From the NCBI RefSeq assembly GCF_009725235.1, contig NZ_WJFC01000015.1:1-64000 (forward strand): a stretch of 64,000 bases of DNA, read 5' to 3'. This document shows positions 55,038 through 63,423 of this stretch, piece by piece. A model generated the notes under the pieces. That model ran no database searches. It had not been told where the DNA came from and saw only the letters and a list, made by a program, of their open reading frames with translations. Position numbers and translations under genes: made by a program. Source of the DNA: Scytonema sp. UIC 10036 (GTDB lineage: Bacteria; Cyanobacteriota; Cyanobacteriia; Cyanobacteriales; Nostocaceae). Each line of letters begins with the position of its first letter. The stretch's first letter is position 1.

Positions 55038-55501
55038 AAAAAATCTCCTATTCTACGGTTCATACCAGGTTTTCCATTGTAGCCATTCATCAAGGGGAAT
55101 ATGCGCTTCTGTAGGATTAGTATTGTTGGGTTTTGTTCCTCAACCCAACCTACACAATACTTAAATTATTCTTAGGAATTCCATATATATCTAAATATAT
55201 CTTAATCTAAATTTTGTATAATTCTCAATGAGTGGATTTAAACTGTTTTCAGTAAATCTACATAAAATTTTTAATACTTGAAAAATCTAATTGCGGTATA
55301 CTGTTTGTGAAGCATTGAAAAACATACTTTGCAGCTACAATTCACTAAATTGGCTCGTCAGGGCTAAAGGTTGAAGTGTTTGCACAGTAAGGCTTTTTTT
55401 GTCTGGTCTTAGATTTTCAGTCAAAGGTCAGGGAAGAAGTTTGTGTGACTTTTATTCCTACATTTAGATAATAACAAGAGCTTATACGGAGACGGGAAAA
55501 A
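55038..55501. other. Promoter region of the receptor/tubulin/kinase operon, with a repeat
   Basis: It contains the second GTAGGTTGGGTTGAGG copy in inverse orientation (55124-55155), then AT-rich DNA (ATATATCTAAATATATC) and a leader ending in GGAGACGGGAAAAA just before the GTG at 55502. No gene is seen. Confidence 0.5.
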
Positions 55502-57130
55502 GTGGCTTCCCAAAATAGCTGGTTGTGCGATGGGGTACCAAAAGATGGAAAAGATTATCCATATTGTTCTGGTCCTCACGCATCCCATATGAATTACAGC
55601 CCTAATTGTGAGATTTGCGGCTTACCTCAAGAGGCACACAAACTAACAGTCAAACCATTGAGTTTTGGCAAGAAATCTGCACCGCTAGTAGCAATGTTAG
55701 TTGGTGCTATGACATTGGTAGTGGTAGCAGCAGGATTTGGACTATACAAACTTTATCAAATACGTCAGGATGGTGATGAGTCTTCTGTGGCGAGTAGTCC
55801 TACTAGCGCACCATCGTCTGCTACAACAACACCTACCGATCCACTGGCAATTGCTAGCGTAACAGCTGCTAATGCACCATTGCTCAGTCAAGGTGAAAAA
55901 ATATTGTTACCAAATCCGAATAATCAATTCAAAAATTCTGGGGCTACTGCTTTTGCGGCAAAGAATTGGGATGAAGCTATAGCACAGTACGAACAGGCTG
56001 CAATTGCTGATGCAAACGATCCTGAAGCTAAAATTTACCTCAACAACGCTAAAGCTAAAAAAGCCGGGAATCCCTTGACTATGGCAGTAGGCGTTCCTAT
56101 CACTATGAATGCGAATGCTGCTAAAGAAGTGCTGCGTGGTGTTGCTTTGGCTCAAGAGCAGTTCAATCAGGCTCCCAAGCAACCAGAACGTTTGTTAGAA
56201 GTCGTTATTGTCAACGAAGAACCGGCTCAAGCAGCTTCTTTGGCTCAAGATTTAATCAAATATCCCAATGTCTTGGGTGTTTTAGGGCAAGGTATCAACA
56301 ACGATAGTCGGCAGGCGATCGCTCTCTACGAACAGGCAGAATTGGCAGTTCTTTCGCCTATCAGCACTAGCTTCATTTCTGGTAGCAACGGACAATCTAC
56401 TCTCAAAACGATTCCTATTGCCCAAAAAGCTAAAGAACTGCTCACAACATATTTACAATCCTCAGCGCAAACAATTGCCAAGTATGCTAGTAAGAAACAA
56501 CCCCCAACAGTAGCAGTTTTTTACAACTCAGATAGTCCTTACAGCCAACAATTAAAAGACCAATTTGCTACAAGTTTAACGCAAGTTCAAGGCAAAGTTG
56601 TGCAAGAAATAGATATCAACAATCCTAACTTTAATCCGGTAACCGAGCTTGGTAATGCTAATAAAGCAGGCGCAAAGATAGTTTTCTTAGCGCTGAGTAA
56701 AACTAAAGTTGAGCAAGCAGTGGCGATCGCCAAAGCGAATACATCTCGCCAACCGTTAACTCTACTTGCTAGTGACGATCTTTATACTCCCACTCTACTG
56801 ATTGACGGTGGTGATGCAATTGAAGGTATCGTGTTGGGTGTTCCTTGGAGTTTCCAATCAAACGATCCTTTTGCCAAGGAAGCTGCTGAAATTTGGAAAG
56901 GACGAGTCAGTTGGCGTACCGCTACTGCTTATGATGCTACTGTTGCTCTAGGAAATGCTTTTACCCAAAACCCGACTCGCTTGGGTGTGACTCAGTTATT
57001 TAAAAGCGGCATCAACGTACCATCGGGAACAGCAACTAATTTTAATATATTTCAGGAAGTGCCTTTAGTACAAGCAGTAAAAGGTAAAAATGGTCCTTCA
57101 GGTTCTCAATATCAGTTCGAGCGTATTTAG
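55502..57130 (+). CDS. Zn-ribbon, membrane-anchored periplasmic-binding-type receptor
   Basis: 542 residues. The N-terminal cytoplasmic mini-domain has four cysteines (9, 22, 36, 39) and is probably a zinc ribbon. One transmembrane helix follows (about 61-83), then a Ser/Thr/Pro-rich linker, a TPR-like pair (FAAKNWDEAIAQYEQAAIA) and a type-1 periplasmic-binding domain (from NPLTMAVGVPI). The outer half is homologous to that of the AAA receptor at 47296-49983: compare YNNAKAHEKGNPVT with LNNAKAKKAGNPLT. It is a likely ligand sensor with no catalytic domain of its own. First gene of the four-gene operon; GTG start. Confidence 0.82.
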   Translation: MASQNSWLCDGVPKDGKDYPYCSGPHASHMNYSPNCEICGLPQEAHKLTVKPLSFGKKSAPLVAMLVGAMTLVVVAAGFGLYKLYQIRQDGDESSVASSPTSAPSSATTTPTDPLAIASVTAANAPLLSQGEKILLPNPNNQFKNSGATAFAAKNWDEAIAQYEQAAIADANDPEAKIYLNNAKAKKAGNPLTMAVGVPITMNANAAKEVLRGVALAQEQFNQAPKQPERLLEVVIVNEEPAQAASLAQDLIKYPNVLGVLGQGINNDSRQAIALYEQAELAVLSPISTSFISGSNGQSTLKTIPIAQKAKELLTTYLQSSAQTIAKYASKKQPPTVAVFYNSDSPYSQQLKDQFATSLTQVQGKVVQEIDINNPNFNPVTELGNANKAGAKIVFLALSKTKVEQAVAIAKANTSRQPLTLLASDDLYTPTLLIDGGDAIEGIVLGVPWSFQSNDPFAKEAAEIWKGRVSWRTATAYDATVALGNAFTQNPTRLGVTQLFKSGINVPSGTATNFNIFQEVPLVQAVKGKNGPSGSQYQFERI

Positions 57131-57150
57131 AAGTTATTTTGAGGTGTCCT

Positions 57151-58047
57151 GTGGTTCGTTCTCGTCGCCCACTTTGGCGGTATCCACTGTTTCAAATTCC
57201 GTTAATGTTGCTGTGTGCGTGTTTACTCATAGCAGCACTATTTGGAATTTTAGGACTGGGTAAACCAAAAGTAGCTGTAGCGATCGCACTTGATTTGAGC
57301 AACAGCACCTATAACGGTATATTCAATGCTGCTGGAACTGTTATGGCGCAAGAAGTTGCTGCTGTTAAATCATATTTACAGCACAATGACCAATTTCTCC
57401 AAGAACCAAACCAAATTCAAATCTTTGGCTTTGGTGGAGTCGTACAACCACTTACAAATAGTTTTCAAACTGACAGTAAGCGCGTTGAAACAGAGTTAGA
57501 GCAGGCATTAAAAATCCCAGATTTACCGATACGAATTGTTTCCAATACAACAGATATTAATTTGGCAATTCAGCAAACAACAACTGCTTTAAATAATATT
57601 CAAGAACGCTGCCGTGAATTACTACTAGTGACTGACGGGGAAGCATCAGTTTCTCCAAGCGTTATTGCTGAAGCAAGACAACGGCGAGTGAAAATAAATG
57701 CTGTCGTTATAGGAGCAGAAGCACCTGAAATTAGATTGGCAGCATTTAGCACTCGTGGCATTTATCTTTCTAGTGAAGCCAGTCATTTAGAATCGCTGTT
57801 TACTAATAGGTTTTTTCTCCAATTCAATAGTAACTGGAAATGGATTTTTTTCTGGTTAGGCAGTGCATGGATTGCTTTGATGTGGACATTAATTTTGCCA
57901 TTAGAACGCTGGATTTTTAAGGGTTTGATGAAATTTGAAATGAGTCTTGCTGGTAAGTTGGCAATTGGCAATGCCTTATTTTGGACAGTAGCAACACTAG
58001 GAATCATTTGGCGTTTGTCCGGCTTACCGTTCTTGTCCTATTGTTAA
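57151..58047 (+). CDS. vWA-domain membrane protein
   Basis: 298 residues from GTG 57151, chosen because GAGGTG lies 5-10 nt upstream and overlaps the alternative TTG at 57139. TM helix near the N-terminus (about 16-36), then a von Willebrand A domain with MIDAS residues DLSNS (about 48-52), a Thr in NTTDIN and VTDGEAS, and two C-terminal TM helices (about 230-290). The vWA part faces the periplasm or cytosol depending on topology; a metal-dependent protein-binding role is expected. Stop of the receptor gene is 20 bp upstream; the tubulin-like gene starts 15 bp downstream. Confidence 0.82.
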   Translation: MVRSRRPLWRYPLFQIPLMLLCACLLIAALFGILGLGKPKVAVAIALDLSNSTYNGIFNAAGTVMAQEVAAVKSYLQHNDQFLQEPNQIQIFGFGGVVQPLTNSFQTDSKRVETELEQALKIPDLPIRIVSNTTDINLAIQQTTTALNNIQERCRELLLVTDGEASVSPSVIAEARQRRVKINAVVIGAEAPEIRLAAFSTRGIYLSSEASHLESLFTNRFFLQFNSNWKWIFFWLGSAWIALMWTLILPLERWIFKGLMKFEMSLAGKLAIGNALFWTVATLGIIWRLSGLPFLSYC

Positions 58048-58062
58048 AAAAAGGAAAATTAC

Positions 58063-61000
58063 ATGGTTGCACAGTTCGCACAAATAGAAGAAAAAAGCAT
58101 GGTGCCCACTATCTTGGTAGGAGTTGGTGGTACAGGAGCAGAAGTGCTATCTCGAGTCCGCCGCCTAGTAGAAGAAACTTACGGCAGTTTAAAGAATTTT
58201 CCTATTCTTAGTTTTCTGATTGTTGATACAGATAAAGACTACAAAGTTACCAATCCTTTAGCTGCTGGTTCGCCCTTTAAAGATAACGAAAAATACTGGG
58301 CGAGTGTCAGCGGTGCTCAAGTGCGGGATATGGTAGCAAATATGAGCAATTACCCATGGATTGACTCTTGGTTTCCTAGAGAATTAGATCGCAATATTAC
58401 TGCTTTGGAACAAGGTGCAGGACAAATTCGTGCTTGCGGTAGATTTGCCTTTTTTTGTAACTATCATGGTATCCAAAAGAAGTTTAGAGAAGCCTGTAGT
58501 CGCATCAAAGGCAGAGAAAATTTCATGCTAGATAAGCATGGTGTCAAGGTAAACACCAACGGTATCAACGTGTTTGTCACTGGTTCGCTTTCCGGGGGAA
58601 CTGGTAGCGGTATGTTGGTGGACATCGGTTATGCTATTCGCCAGTGGTTAAGGGGTGAAGCTAGCCCGCAAATCACTGCAATTGTACCTATGCCCAATGC
58701 CTTTGCTGGAATTAATGTAGGCGATCGCATCTTAGCAAACGGCTACGCAGCGCTCATGGAATTGAGCTATTTTTCCGACTACAGAACGGAATATGTCGCT
58801 AACTACAGTGCTGGAACAACCGACGAAATTCGCAGCACTTTACCACCTTTTGATTTTACCTACTTAGTAGGAACTAAAAATGGTGAAAGCGATTTTAAAC
58901 TAGATCAAGTCCGGGAAATGATTGCCCAAAATATCTTTCTAGATTTGACAAGTGATTTTGCACCACATAAACGCTCGATTAGAGATAATATTAAAGGCGC
59001 TTGGGCAGCTCAAGATCCAGGTGGTAGAGGTTATCCTAAAAACTTCATGAGTTTTGGCTTATCCACCATAGAAATTCCCATCTCTCAGATTCGGACTTCC
59101 CTGGCAAATCGATTGGCAACTCACTTAGTCAGTTGGTGGTTAAATGAAGCTGTGATGTTACCGCCACAAATGCGAGATTTTGTGACTGGCATTCTTAAAG
59201 GAATGCGCTTGACAGAAGTAGAATTAATAATTGACTTGTCGGCGGCGAATGACCGTTCCCATATTGCAGTTATTTCTGAATGGGTGAATAGTATTCGTAA
59301 TGAAATTAGTACAGAAAACAAATTACAATGTACCCAGCAGGGATTGAATATAGTTGGCTCCGAGCGCGGGAAAATTTTACAATTTGTAGATAATTATCTT
59401 AAGCCTAAAGTTGATGAGTATCGAGCCAATCACCTACGAGAAATGGGGACTGATGAGCGAGTTCATGGCGACTTTTTTCAAAGAATGTATGACAACCGCA
59501 ATCGCATTATTTTATCTGGGAGGAAAGCGTTAGAAAATGAATTATACCGGATTTTGACAGACCGCACTCAGGGACCAAAATTCGCTGATGCCTTTATTGT
59601 GATATCGCGTCAGATTTTTGACGATACAACAGAAAAATTCCGCAATCAAGTGGAAAAAATTTGGCAGCACAATGAAACCATCCGTCAAACACAGTATGAA
59701 AAAGCTTTGCAGGATATTACTCACTTCAAAGACCAATTTGGGATTTCTAAACAAGCTCAAATGGAGGAGTATTGCGAATCAGCTTTGACTGGTTTGGAGG
59801 GGAGTTTAGTCGCTACAATTCAACGAAAAGCAAGAACTTTGGGGTTAGAAGTTATAGCCCGTTTGCAAGAACATTTAAGCGAATTAGAGCGGCGGTTAGC
59901 TAGTTTGAATCAAAGACTCATTCAAACCCGCGATTATTTCAAAGATAAAGCTGATGCTCAAGCCAACAGTGCTGATGCTTTGGAAATTAATGGCATTAAA
60001 TTATACGATCGCCAAGAGCTAAATGACTTGTATAAAGATTTAATTGAACAGCAAGCTGGTGCTAGCGAAGGTAGCAAAACTCGTTATGAAATTGGCATGG
60101 ATGGAATTTGTAGCACCATGTCGGCAGATATTTTGCAACAAGCTAGTCCTTTGTGGAAAGAAGTTCGTGCTGCTGATGAAATAATGCTGTTATTTGATTT
60201 GCCCAACTTGCCCGATGTGTTGGAGGAAGATTTTAGAGGTATCATTGTAGAAATTACGCAGAAAGTTGTAGAAAAAGCTCCTGAGAGTAGTAAATTAAAA
60301 CGCGAGTTGGCGGCGTGCGATCGACTTTTCAAAATTTTCAACGATGAAGGCGAAATTATCAACAACATTCGGATCGCATATCAAAAGTCTAAGCCACTCA
60401 TTGTGCTATCTAATGCTGTTCTTAGAAGCAATACGGCTAACTTTACTCCCGCACTTAACACCAAAGTTGCTCTCTTAGGAGGACGCAACACTAGCAACCC
60501 CGCTGCTAGAAAATTCCTACCCTATTTACAAGAATTTGTAGGGAGTGATGATTCAATTACACCGTTAGGAGAACCAGAACGTCATCGCATAGTATTTGTT
60601 CAAGAAACAGGAGGGTTTTCTCTCCGGTGTATTGAGGGAATGTCAGAATTGCGGAAATCTTATCAAGACTGGAAAGGGGAAATAATTATTGCAAAACGAG
60701 CGCAATTGCGGGGAGAAAGCCGCGATTTACCGATACCCGTACACACTGAAAAAGAAACGTCATTTTGGGATGTGTTTCCCGAAGATCCTAATGTGTTTAA
60801 GTTGATTGTACAGGCTAGGGCGCTAGATGTTTTGCGTCTAGAAGAAAATCGCGCCATCAGAGAAAAAGCAATTCGTTACACCCGTCGTACTGCTATCGGT
60901 TTAGAAAACGTTGATATTGCTTCGAGTTGGGAAGAAGCTTCTCAAGTACTAGAAGTTTTAGCCTGTCGCGGCGATCGCGAAGAAATCCAGCGCCAAGTGA

Positions 61001-61362
61001 CAGAAAAAATCAGTGCTGCTGAAACAGAAAAAGGTAAGGAGTTGTTATTTAACAAACTGACAACCTATCTGGAACACCGCGCTATTGAATTAGAAAAACA
61101 AGGAGGTAAAGATAGCCTCAATTACAAGCGTGAAGCAGCGATCGTTCTGGACATTATTAACACTTATAAACTCAAAACAGAGATTGAAGAAACTCCTCAA
61201 CCAATAGTAGCCGCTCCCTCTGTTCCGTTAGTACCTCCACCTGTGAAAACAGTTAATACTTCGCCGCAAAATCACGTTTTCTGCATTAACTGCGGTACCA
61301 AAAATCCCACTCACTCCAAGTTTTGTTTTAACTGCGGCACACAACTTGTGCAACTTGGCTAA
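58063..61362 (+). CDS. Large tubulin/FtsZ-like GTPase with C-terminal zinc ribbon
   Basis: 1099 residues. N-terminal ILVGVGGTGAEVL (17-29) and the tubulin signature loop GSLSGGTGSGM (174-184) place it in the Tubulin_2/FtsZ-like 1 family (PF13809-type), which is predicted to bind GTP and has been linked to membrane remodelling with vWA partners. The middle 400-900 is a long mostly helical region with coiled-coil stretches (RLQEHLSELERRLASLNQRL). The C-terminus is a C4 zinc ribbon (Cys1074, 1077, 1088, 1091) after a Pro-rich linker. ATG preceded by AAAAAAAGGAAAA. Third gene of the operon. Confidence 0.85.
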   Translation: MVAQFAQIEEKSMVPTILVGVGGTGAEVLSRVRRLVEETYGSLKNFPILSFLIVDTDKDYKVTNPLAAGSPFKDNEKYWASVSGAQVRDMVANMSNYPWIDSWFPRELDRNITALEQGAGQIRACGRFAFFCNYHGIQKKFREACSRIKGRENFMLDKHGVKVNTNGINVFVTGSLSGGTGSGMLVDIGYAIRQWLRGEASPQITAIVPMPNAFAGINVGDRILANGYAALMELSYFSDYRTEYVANYSAGTTDEIRSTLPPFDFTYLVGTKNGESDFKLDQVREMIAQNIFLDLTSDFAPHKRSIRDNIKGAWAAQDPGGRGYPKNFMSFGLSTIEIPISQIRTSLANRLATHLVSWWLNEAVMLPPQMRDFVTGILKGMRLTEVELIIDLSAANDRSHIAVISEWVNSIRNEISTENKLQCTQQGLNIVGSERGKILQFVDNYLKPKVDEYRANHLREMGTDERVHGDFFQRMYDNRNRIILSGRKALENELYRILTDRTQGPKFADAFIVISRQIFDDTTEKFRNQVEKIWQHNETIRQTQYEKALQDITHFKDQFGISKQAQMEEYCESALTGLEGSLVATIQRKARTLGLEVIARLQEHLSELERRLASLNQRLIQTRDYFKDKADAQANSADALEINGIKLYDRQELNDLYKDLIEQQAGASEGSKTRYEIGMDGICSTMSADILQQASPLWKEVRAADEIMLLFDLPNLPDVLEEDFRGIIVEITQKVVEKAPESSKLKRELAACDRLFKIFNDEGEIINNIRIAYQKSKPLIVLSNAVLRSNTANFTPALNTKVALLGGRNTSNPAARKFLPYLQEFVGSDDSITPLGEPERHRIVFVQETGGFSLRCIEGMSELRKSYQDWKGEIIIAKRAQLRGESRDLPIPVHTEKETSFWDVFPEDPNVFKLIVQARALDVLRLEENRAIREKAIRYTRRTAIGLENVDIASSWEEASQVLEVLACRGDREEIQRQVTEKISAAETEKGKELLFNKLTTYLEHRAIELEKQGGKDSLNYKREAAIVLDIINTYKLKTEIEETPQPIVAAPSVPLVPPPVKTVNTSPQNHVFCINCGTKNPTHSKFCFNCGTQLVQLG

Positions 61363-61390
61363 ATTTGTCACATATGATAAAATACTCAAA

Positions 61391-61450
61391 AAATTCCCTC
61401 ATTCCCTCCCTACTCCCCACTCCCTACTCCCTACTCCCTACTCCCTTCTT
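61391..61450. repeat. STRR, unit CTCCCTA
   Basis: About eight heptamers (CCCTACT family) between the tubulin-like and kinase genes. Read in frame they would extend the kinase N-terminus with a TPHSLLPTPYSLL peptide. Confidence 0.85.
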
Positions 61451-61468
61451 CAAAATAGGTTGCCGATT

Positions 61469-63406
61469 GTGATATTAGAAGAGATACCCCTTGGAACTTT
61501 GGTGAATGGCTGCTACCGCATTCAAAAAGTTCTTGGCAATGGCGGATTTGGACGTACTTATCAGGCAGCTAACGTACATCAGCATAACAAACTTTGCGTA
61601 CTCAAAGAGTTTCTACCCAATGGCAGCAACCAAGGGGTTTTGGTAAAGTGCAAGGAATTATTCCAGCGTGAGGCAGAAACTTTATACAAATTGAACCATC
61701 CTCAAATTCCTAAATTCCTAGCTACGTTTGAGGAAGATGGACGCCAGTTTATTGTACAGGAATATGTGGATGGAAAAAACTACTGGACTTTGCTTCAAGA
61801 ACGGCAAAGGTTTACAGAAACAGAAGTGACTCAATTTCTGTACGCGATATTACCAGTTATTGACTACATACACCAGCAGCAGATATTTCACCGCGATATT
61901 TCGCCAGATAACATCATATTGCTCAAAGACAAAGATTTACCAGTACTCATCGACTTTGGTGTCGCCAAGCAAACAATCACTCTGATTCATTCCACTAGTG
62001 TTTATGGTTTGAGTTCCTCCGGAGGTGCTACTCTTGTTGGGAAAGTAGGGTATGCGCCACAAGAACAAATCCGAGGCGGTCAGTGTTCCCCCAGCAGTGA
62101 CCTCTATGCATTGGGTGTCACTGCTATTGTTCTTTTGACAGGCAAAGACCCTAACTCTTTGTATGATAACGATAATCTAGAGTGGCAGTGGCAATCTTAT
62201 GTGAATGTGAGTGAGCAATTGGCTTGGGTCATTAACAAAATGCTGGCTCACAAACCCAGAGAACGCTATCAATCAGCAAGTGCAGTCTTAGCAGATCTGC
62301 AATCTTCGTCTACTACAACTCTCTTAACAGCATCTCAGCTAGAAGGGACTCCAGCAACAACAGAAATTTCATCAAGCAATAATGTTGTCACAGAAATTTC
62401 AATAGGCGTGTTAAAGAACTCTCAACCAGTTAATCCCCCACCTATCAAACGTTTACCAATATATTCTCTGGTTGGAATCGCAATCTTGCTCCTAGGAGGT
62501 GTAGGTGTTGCAGTTCAGTCACCCCAAATCGCAGGTGTTTGTGGAGTGCTAAATAACTGTGCCAAAGATAAGGAATATGAGACTGTTTATAATACAGCAG
62601 TTCAACAAGCAGCAACGGCGCAAAATTTTTCCGTAATTGCTAAAAGTGTTTCGGAGTTAGAGGATAGCCGCGTTCGTCTGCAAAACGCAATAAATCAACT
62701 CCAGACAATTCCACAAAATGCGAAAATTTACCCGAAAATACAGCAAGCCTTGACAAACAATAAATTACAACTAGCTGGAATTGACAAACGCTTGCAGGAG
62801 GAAACCAAAGCGCAGCAATTGTTGGATGAGGGAGAGAAAATTGCTACTGATGCAACAACGAAAACGAAAGAAGCTGGTTATAGTGTGGCTTTATTAGAGG
62901 AAGCTAAAGCTTTATGGGAGAACGCGCAAAAGAAAATGGATGCGGTACCAGGAAATTCTGTTGTTGCACAAAAAGCAGCGACGCGATCGCAAGAATATAA
63001 AGGAAAAGCAAACAATATTAGCGCTCGCATTGATGAAATAGCTGCGGCTCAACAACGGGAAGCACAACGTCAAGCAAAACAACGCCGCCAGGAGCAAGTC
63101 TTACAAGTCACTGAAAATTATCCCACCAGTAACAATTCTCAACCGAGTTACGTACCAAAGCGGCGGCGCATACAGCAGCCAGTGTCTCAAGTGACTGAAA
63201 ATACTAGCAATAATTCTCAACAAATATATAAACTAAGGCGGCGCATTAGACCCCAGCCAGCTTCACAGGTGACTGACAGAGCCACGAGGAACAATTCTCA
63301 AAGAACGTATAAACCAGAGCGGCGACGCGGTAGTGATTCCTCTGCGCCACTCTGGGGAAAACCTAATTCTGGAAGCGACGGTGGTTCGTCAGACCCTTTG
63401 TTTTAA
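61469..63406 (+). CDS. Membrane-bound Ser/Thr protein kinase
   Basis: 645 residues from GTG 61469, chosen because it follows TAGG by 9 nt and avoids the STRR-encoded extension. Hanks-type kinase domain with Gly loop LGNGGFGRTY, Lys46 in CVLKEF, HRD loop FHRDISPDN (Asp143), DFG (Asp162) and GYAPQEQ (activation segment). A TM helix is at about 328-350, then a coiled coil (about 370-560) and a basic tail of three imperfect repeats, each about V-T-E-N...NNSQ...Y-K/V...R-R-R. The extracytoplasmic part has no known ligand domain. Last gene of the four-gene operon; it probably transmits the receptor or tubulin state by phosphorylation. Confidence 0.85.
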   Translation: MILEEIPLGTLVNGCYRIQKVLGNGGFGRTYQAANVHQHNKLCVLKEFLPNGSNQGVLVKCKELFQREAETLYKLNHPQIPKFLATFEEDGRQFIVQEYVDGKNYWTLLQERQRFTETEVTQFLYAILPVIDYIHQQQIFHRDISPDNIILLKDKDLPVLIDFGVAKQTITLIHSTSVYGLSSSGGATLVGKVGYAPQEQIRGGQCSPSSDLYALGVTAIVLLTGKDPNSLYDNDNLEWQWQSYVNVSEQLAWVINKMLAHKPRERYQSASAVLADLQSSSTTTLLTASQLEGTPATTEISSSNNVVTEISIGVLKNSQPVNPPPIKRLPIYSLVGIAILLLGGVGVAVQSPQIAGVCGVLNNCAKDKEYETVYNTAVQQAATAQNFSVIAKSVSELEDSRVRLQNAINQLQTIPQNAKIYPKIQQALTNNKLQLAGIDKRLQEETKAQQLLDEGEKIATDATTKTKEAGYSVALLEEAKALWENAQKKMDAVPGNSVVAQKAATRSQEYKGKANNISARIDEIAAAQQREAQRQAKQRRQEQVLQVTENYPTSNNSQPSYVPKRRRIQQPVSQVTENTSNNSQQIYKLRRRIRPQPASQVTDRATRNNSQRTYKPERRRGSDSSAPLWGKPNSGSDGGSSDPLF

Positions 63407-63423
63407 AATATGCAACAAAAATT

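Noticed and set aside
61346..61468. Kinase start overlapping the tubulin-like gene
   Set aside because: The 41 additional codons contain the STRR peptide TPHSLLPTPYSLL; the kinase proper begins after it and has its own start with TAGG.
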